Positions 4,574 through 7,533 of a DNA stretch of 7,533 nt are shown in pieces. The translations under genes were made by a program, and so were the position numbers. This DNA comes from Flectobacillus roseus (GTDB lineage: Bacteria; Bacteroidota; Bacteroidia; Cytophagales; Spirosomataceae): the NCBI RefSeq assembly GCF_030056665.1, contig NZ_JASHIG010000079.1; one strand, written 5' to 3'. How positions within the stretch are numbered: the stretch's first letter is position 1; each line of letters opens with the position of its first letter. The notes beneath the pieces were generated by a model. It was given only the letters and a program-made list of their open reading frames with translations, was not told the origin of the DNA and did not search any database.

Positions 4574-5931
4574 TGTAATGATAAGTTTGTATTGGATATG
4601 AATGAGTAATATTTTTCTAGTGTTTCTGGGCTAGTTCTTTTTGATATTCTCTTAGCCCAGTAAAGAGATAACTCGCTAATTGAAAGTATTTTACCTTTTT
4701 GCCCACGTGGTATGATACCAAATGCTAATGAATTCTTCGCTTTTTCTAATTCGTCCTCAAATCTTACCTCTATGAATTTCTTTTGCTCACGTTTGAGCCA
4801 TACATGGGCGATTAGGAAACCACCTCTATCACGATACTTTTTCGAGAAGTAGTTAAGTGGCCAGTATGCCTCACGGTCGTACTTTTCATTGTGCTTTTTC
4901 ACCAAATCTACCTCAGCTATCTTGGTCATACAGAACGTTTTCCAGTGGATATAGCTCTCAGTTCCGTTAAAGTGCCCAAATACATCACTACCAATCAATC
5001 TCTTGATTTTCACCTCAGTTTCACCGTTAAACTTCTGTTTAGGATAGAGGTTCTTTTTGGCATAGTTCCAGAATTCTGTAATTAATTGTGCCTTTTCGTG
5101 TGGCTGAATCGGCTTTTCTTGAACTGGTTTGGTGGTTTTGTTGGGTAGGGGGGACTTAAACCCACCAAGGTGGCGATTGCGGAAGTATTCTGCTCTACCG
5201 CTAGAGTAGTTGTCCACATCATCGGTGTCGGCGGCGCCACTGGTTTCATTTTCCTTGTCATTTGTGGAACTTTCAAGGTTATTTTTTTGGAAAGAAAGTT
5301 CAAAGGGCTCAATTTGCTTTTTTTCCATGTCAATTTCCCTGTGTCTTTCCCCGTAATTTTCTTGGGTAGATTCAACATCTACTGCTATATATGAATTGTT
5401 TAAATTTATCCTGTCTTTTAATATCGGAAAAGTTTGCCACGTCTTAGTAATTAGAATGTCCTTGGGTAGGGCACTCAAAGCCTTCAACTGAGGCTTCAAA
5501 TTGACATCACCAAAGGCGATATAAAGGTTTGGAATGATTGTGTATCCCCCTGTCGAATTGTTGTCTATAATGTCAATAAAACGGGCATTTGACAGCCTAG
5601 CAAGGATATTGTAGATGTTTCTAGTCTCGCATGAAATGAGTCTAGCCAGCTCTCTACGGGTAATATTAATGGATGGAATACTCTGACTATCAACCCATGT
5701 CGATGAATTGACCAGCTTGCGGAACATGGGCAAATACTTATAGAGAATTGCCTCCATAACCTTTTGGTGTGGAGTGCGAAGCTTCGCTGACAAACCTAGA
5801 TATTGTAGGGCATTAAACTCCTGTGCAAGCGCATGGTATCGCTTATAGACGTTTGAGCTTGTCTGCTCGAGCGTCTTGGGCATCCTTACGAAGTCTGTGT
5901 CAATCGCCGATTTAGGTGAAAATAGATTCAT
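4561..5931 (-). CDS. Winged-helix protein, putative replication initiator (456 aa)
   Basis: I prefer ATG 5931 (MNLFSPKSAIDTDF); a TTG at 5949 would add six residues. TAA at 4561-4563. Counting from the ATG, residues 30-75 are helical (KRYHALAQEFNALQYLGL). Residues about 85-140 form a winged helix-turn-helix: SINITRRELARLISCETRNI, then a recognition-helix-like NILARLSNARFIDII and a beta wing (GGYTIIPNLYIAFG). Residues about 200-285 are low-complexity, charged, Asp/Ser/Asn-rich and probably disordered. The C-terminal part (about 290-430) contains HEKAQLITEFWNYAKK and an aromatic-rich region with WPLNYFSKKYRDRGGFL. This architecture resembles phage O-like or plasmid replication initiators. No HUH nickase, Walker A or primase motif is visible, so the role is inferred. 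It heads the lower operon. Confidence 0.75.
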   Translation of the reverse strand: MNLFSPKSAIDTDFVRMPKTLEQTSSNVYKRYHALAQEFNALQYLGLSAKLRTPHQKVMEAILYKYLPMFRKLVNSSTWVDSQSIPSINITRRELARLISCETRNIYNILARLSNARFIDIIDNNSTGGYTIIPNLYIAFGDVNLKPQLKALSALPKDILITKTWQTFPILKDRINLNNSYIAVDVESTQENYGERHREIDMEKKQIEPFELSFQKNNLESSTNDKENETSGAADTDDVDNYSSGRAEYFRNRHLGGFKSPLPNKTTKPVQEKPIQPHEKAQLITEFWNYAKKNLYPKQKFNGETEVKIKRLIGSDVFGHFNGTESYIHWKTFCMTKIAEVDLVKKHNEKYDREAYWPLNYFSKKYRDRGGFLIAHVWLKREQKKFIEVRFEDELEKAKNSLAFGIIPRGQKGKILSISELSLYWAKRISKRTSPETLEKYYSFISNTNLSLQWTN

Positions 5932-6019
5932 ATTTTGTGAAATGGGCAAAGTATCGCCACAGGTTTGGTCGTCACACTACTTTCTGTAGCAGATACTTCA
6001 ATTTGCTTTTGTTGCCAAT

Positions 6020-6048
6020 GAGGGGTTCGAACCCTCCAGAACGCACCA
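6020..6048. other. tRNA T-arm-like palindrome, candidate attachment-site core
   Basis: GAGGGGTTCGAACCCTCC at 6020-6037 centres on the palindrome GGGTTCGAACCC. Read on the minus strand it is a perfect canonical T-arm (GAGGG, loop TTCGAAC, CCCTC). Read on the plus strand it is followed by AGAACGC and ACCA, like the 3' end of a tRNA with encoded CCA, though the T-stem then has one mismatch. No matching acceptor 5' strand, D-arm or anticodon arm was found on either strand, so it is not a whole tRNA. Such fragments are typical att cores of tRNA-targeting integrases. No integrase is in the window. Confidence 0.45.
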
Positions 6049-6089
6049 AATGGACATTCTGACACCATGAAAGGGCATAACTTATTTAA

Positions 6090-6164
6090 CTATACGTTTC
6101 GGTCTTTTCTCCTGAATGGTAGAATGACCACAAGCGCAATGACTATAATCAAAATAATTTTCAT
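6090..6164 (-). CDS. Tiny single-pass membrane protein (24 aa)
   Basis: ATG at 6164, TAG at 6090-6092. The product is MKIILIIVIALVVILPF followed by RRKDRNV, a textbook single transmembrane helix with a positively charged cytoplasmic end. It resembles the other micro-proteins upstream (32, 54 and 40 aa) in size and layout. A perfect hairpin ends 14 bases before the start. A competing 56-codon frame (6082-6252, beginning MWEVLSLKTIG) covers the same DNA in another phase and includes two of the hairpins; only one of the two is likely to be used. Confidence 0.45.
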   Translation of the reverse strand: MKIILIIVIALVVILPFRRKDRNV

Positions 6165-6178
6165 AGTGAGGAAAGAAG

Positions 6179-6199
6179 CTACCACACAAGGTGTGGTAG
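6179..6199. terminator. Perfect hairpin 1 (9-bp stem, 3-nt loop)
   Basis: CTACCACAC (6179-6187), loop AAG, GTGTGGTAG (6191-6199). On the minus strand the stem is followed by CTTCTTTCC, a moderate T-rich tail as in intrinsic terminators. It may also be a structured leader for the 24-aa gene. Confidence 0.55.
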
Positions 6200-6243
6200 T
6201 CTTTAAAATCTAAATCTACACCTATTGTCTTCAGAGAAAGAAC

Positions 6244-6265
6244 CTCCCACATCATTCTGTGGGAG
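6244..6265. terminator. Perfect hairpin 2 (8-bp stem, 6-nt loop)
   Basis: CTCCCACA (6244-6251), loop of six, TGTGGGAG (6258-6265). On the minus strand the stem is followed by GTTCTTTCTC, close to the tail after hairpin 1. This suggests a tandem terminator or two copies of one structural signal. Confidence 0.55.
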
Positions 6266-6282
6266 TCTAGCTAATCACTCAA

Positions 6283-6312
6283 TTCATAAATCCAAACAAA
6301 TGGATTTATGAA
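6283..6312. terminator. Perfect hairpin 3 (12-bp stem, 6-nt loop)
   Basis: TTCATAAATCCA (6283-6294), loop AACAAA, TGGATTTATGAA (6301-6312). It is the longest stem but AT-rich, and it starts ten bases after the stop of the 40-aa gene. Its T-rich tail (GCCTCTTTCTT) is on the plus strand, so as a terminator it would act better on that strand. It may instead protect the 3' end of the upstream message. Confidence 0.5.
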
Positions 6313-6321
6313 GCCTCTTTC

Positions 6322-6444
6322 TTATTTAAACCCGTCTCTTTTGTTTTTCTCGATAAAGTGCCTCACCGCAAAGAAAACGATAAATGATGGCACGAATACT
6401 TTCAAAAAAACTGCACTCCAATGCGATAAAATACTAATGATCAT
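6322..6444 (-). CDS. Small membrane protein (40 aa)
   Basis: ATG at 6444, TAA at 6322-6324. The product begins MIISILSHWSAVFLKVFVPS, continues FIVFFAV, and ends in a basic tail RHFIEKNKRDGFK. That is one transmembrane helix with a cytoplasmic C-terminus by the positive-inside rule. The start overlaps the stop of the 54-aa gene by 11 bp (the shared bases read ATGATCATTAG), so the two are probably co-translated. Holin-like, minor coat or small membrane regulator roles are possible; sequence alone does not decide. Confidence 0.6.
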   Translation of the reverse strand: MIISILSHWSAVFLKVFVPSFIVFFAVRHFIEKNKRDGFK

Positions 6445-6598
6445 CCTCTAAATCGCCTCCTACGAAGTCTTTTAATTTGTCCTCCAAACTTGTTCCAGCA
6501 ATACAGCTGTAGGCAAAGTTGGCACAAAAAAAGGCAAAGCCCATAGCCATAGCGCTAACAAAGAAATCAACGAGGTTTTCAACTTCAACAGTACTCAT
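6434..6598 (-). CDS. Small membrane protein (54 aa)
   Basis: ATG at 6598, TAG at 6434-6436. A short acidic N-terminus (MSTVEVENLVD) is followed by a transmembrane stretch at about 12-36 (FFVSAMAMGFAFFCANFAYS and onward) and an acidic, amphipathic C-terminus (TSLEDKLKDFVGGDLEDDH). The small-residue-rich helix (AMAMG, ANFAYS) resembles helices that pack against each other, as in phage coat or holin proteins, but this is only a resemblance. It lies 33 bp after the 32-aa gene and overlaps the 40-aa gene. Confidence 0.6.
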   Translation of the reverse strand: MSTVEVENLVDFFVSAMAMGFAFFCANFAYSCIAGTSLEDKLKDFVGGDLEDDH

Positions 6599-6631
6599 GT
6601 TTGTAAAAGGATAAAAGTGAGAATGATAAAA

Positions 6632-6730
6632 CTATTTTGACAATTGTTCCTTAAGCCAGTCTAAAGTACACAACAAAAACTCAAGAATTCCGAAAAATAG
6701 TAACACTGGAACTAGAAGTAATGGTATCAT
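6632..6730 (-). CDS. Tiny membrane protein (32 aa)
   Basis: ATG at 6730, TAG at 6632-6634. The product is MIPLLLVPVLLFFGILEFLL followed by CTLDWLKEQLSK: one hydrophobic helix and a short amphipathic end. It starts 22 bp downstream of the tRNA and precedes the 54-aa gene by 33 bp. Size, hydrophobicity and packing with similar genes support coding; the function is unknown. Confidence 0.5.
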   Translation of the reverse strand: MIPLLLVPVLLFFGILEFLLCTLDWLKEQLSK

Positions 6731-6752
6731 ACTGTAAGATGTTAAGGTTTAG

Positions 6753-6825
6753 AAGCAAAGGCAGGACTCGAACCTGCGACCTTGAGGATATGAGCCTCAC
6801 GAGCTACCATCTGCTCTACTTTGCG
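6753..6825 (-). tRNA. tRNA with CAT anticodon (elongator Met-type, or Ile2)
   Basis: A full cloverleaf folds on the minus strand. Acceptor positions 2-7 GCAAAG pair with CTTTGC, then TA, D-stem GAGC/GCTC, anticodon stem TGAGG/CCTCA with loop CTCATAT (anticodon at 6790-6792), variable loop AGGTC, and T-arm GCAGG-TTCGAGT-CCTGC. Position 1 is C and position 72 is T, so the first pair is a mismatch. The discriminator is T and no CCA is encoded. The D- and T-arms are like elongator methionine tRNAs. A tRNA-Ile2 needing lysidine at C34 also reads CAT and cannot be excluded. It sits inside a same-strand protein gene array, as phage tRNAs often do. Confidence 0.9.
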
Positions 6826-6861
6826 GTGATAAAGAGTGCAATCAATGAGTTCATTTCCTTA

Positions 6862-7257
6862 TTACTTCAAGGCATCAACGATGGCACAAAATAGAACGTC
6901 CTTTTTTTGTTGAAATTCAGGCAGTTGCTTAAATGGAATCAGGCAAGGGTGTGTTTTAGCTTTGGTATCTTTTGTTTGACCATAAACCCACCCAGAGTCA
7001 ATTTTTTCTTGCATCCAAGAATTGTGTTGAGCATCTGGTCCTGCATTAGGGTTATTAATACGAAACTCAACACCCTTAATAGCTGAATCACGTTGCCATT
7101 GTTCAGCTTTAGACCAATGTTTTTGAGTGTTGTCTCCATTGGCTTGACACCAAGCTTTATTAGCTTCATGTCAAACTTGTGCGATGTGCATTAACTTTTG
7201 AGTTTTTTTCATCAGTTTGGCTCTTTTTTGCATAGATTGTCTGTATGTGACATTCAT
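6862..7257 (-). pseudogene. RyR-domain protein interrupted by an in-frame TGA
   Basis: Starting at ATG 7257 (MNVTYRQSMQKRAKLMKKTQ...) the frame reaches IAQV, then TGA at 7171-7173 (codon 29), and continues HEANKAWCQANGDNTQKHW to a TAA at 6862-6864. In total this is 132 codons with only that one internal stop. The later part carries the RyR-domain pattern: PNAGPDAQHNSWMQEKIDSG, then WVYGQTKDTKAKTHPCLIPF, KQLPEFQQKKDVLF. RyR domains are common in phage genes, where they are thought to bind nucleotide-type ligands. From memory, relatives have Cys at the TGA position (IAxVCHEANxAxCQ), so TGT or TGC to TGA is the likely change. No good restart ATG follows until mid-domain. A stem-loop begins at the TGA. 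Confidence 0.8.
7146..7173 (-). promoter_or_regulatory. Stem-loop starting at the in-frame TGA
   Basis: On the minus strand the TGA opens GACATGAAGCT, loop AATAA, AGCTTGGTGTC. This is an 11-position stem with one G-U wobble and one G-G mismatch (plus-strand arms 7146-7156 and 7162-7172). Its placement is that of a readthrough signal or bacterial SECIS, but the loop has no conserved G and is closer to the TGA than in known bacterial SECIS elements. It may be chance. Confidence 0.3.
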
Positions 7258-7342
7258 GATTTAGAATTTATAGAGTTGTTCGTTATTTCAATGCTTACTG
7301 TGTAAAAATATCAAGCTTGAGTATTCTAAAGTGGTACAGTTA

Positions 7343-7522
7343 TTAATTGAAATCTCCTCTCATACAAGCCCCGACATTTTGATGGAATTCTTGCCATTTC
7401 TCCGAATTGCGTACATATCCGTAATTCTTCAAGGTAATTTTATTAATCAATTGCTCTGAAAAGCCTTTGTTAAGTAAACTATCCTCTGGATCAACATCGA
7501 AGATGGAATCGTAAATCATCAT
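7343..7522 (-). CDS. Hypothetical protein (59 aa; frame open to window edge)
   Basis: ATG at 7522 (a second ATG follows directly) and TAA at 7343-7345. The frame stays open to the window end, so a longer gene with an upstream start is possible. The product begins MMIYDSIFDVDPEDSLLNKG and contains FSEQLINKITLKNYGYVRNS and EKWQEFHQNVGACMRGDFN. It is soluble, with no cysteine cluster or membrane span. I do not recognise the family. It is followed by an 85-bp AT-rich gap before the RyR-domain gene and is on the same strand, so it is probably the upstream member of this gene array. Confidence 0.6.
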   Translation of the reverse strand: MMIYDSIFDVDPEDSLLNKGFSEQLINKITLKNYGYVRNSEKWQEFHQNVGACMRGDFN

Positions 7523-7533
7523 GGTGTATGTAA

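Noticed and set aside
5082..5378. 98-codon minus-strand frame inside the winged-helix gene
   Set aside because: Lies wholly within the disordered middle of the 456-aa protein in another phase; lysine/proline-rich composition is a by-product of that region.
6003..6062. 19-codon frame MSIWCVLEGSNPSLATKAN
   Set aside because: It reads straight through the tRNA-like palindrome and is typical of spurious frames over tRNA ends.
5932..6100. Complete second tRNA
   Set aside because: T-arm only; no acceptor 5' strand, D-arm or anticodon arm could be paired on either strand.
6939..7169. 76-codon minus-strand frame
   Set aside because: Out of phase with the RyR-domain frame, which carries recognisable domain sequence over the same bases.
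7146..7173. True bacterial SECIS element
   Set aside because: The loop AATAA has no conserved G and lies closer to the TGA than known bacterial SECIS loops; kept only as a stem-loop and a low-probability idea.

Overview
The window reads as an accessory or mobile stretch (temperate phage, phage-like plasmid or integrative element), most likely from a Bacteroidota host. Evidence for the host is indirect: the DNA is AT-rich, the starts lack clear Shine-Dalgarno boxes, and one TAnnTTTG-like -7 element is visible. The code is standard, because TGA is used as a normal stop in at least two genes. Every supportable gene is on the minus strand, so transcription runs from high to low coordinates. Genes are small, tightly packed and often overlapping, and most cannot be named.

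Upstream block (about 7533 to 6090, minus strand): a 59-codon unknown gene; a RyR-domain gene interrupted by one in-frame TGA; a tRNA with anticodon CAT and an unpaired acceptor end; then three or four tiny single-pass membrane protein genes (32, 54, 40 and possibly 24 aa). Three perfect hairpins are packed into the gap before the last of these. A tRNA T-arm-like palindrome at about 6020-6048 lies before the next block and is a candidate attachment-site core.

Replication/regulation-like block (5931 to 3375): a 456-aa protein with a winged helix-turn-helix (replication-initiator-like), a 90-aa unknown, a 108-aa helix-turn-helix protein preceded by a two-copy direct repeat (probable operator), an 85-aa unknown and a 124-aa protein ending in a zinc-finger-like CxxC...CxxxH motif. 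Neighbours overlap by 13, 44 and 22 bp.

Module block (3374 to 1785): a 102-aa ribbon-helix-helix/coiled-coil-like protein, a 61-aa protein, a 156-aa unknown and a membrane protein. This four-gene module is bracketed by two inverted-repeat sites of identical size (65 bp) that carry the same 10-bp arms, TTGCTACCAA and TTGGTAGCAA. A 66-aa gene follows.

Cassette-like end (1395 to 1): a DUF3644-family gene broken by one extra T in a T9 tract. It is bracketed by inverted GTTGTGGGCT boxes, the downstream one next to a hairpin, which resembles a single-gene integron-type cassette. Beyond it is the start of another gene that runs off the window.

Points most worth following up: the paired 65-bp sites, the cassette-like DUF3644 unit with its homopolymer switch, the RyR gene whose TGA sits at the foot of a stem-loop, and the membrane micro-protein cluster with its hairpins.
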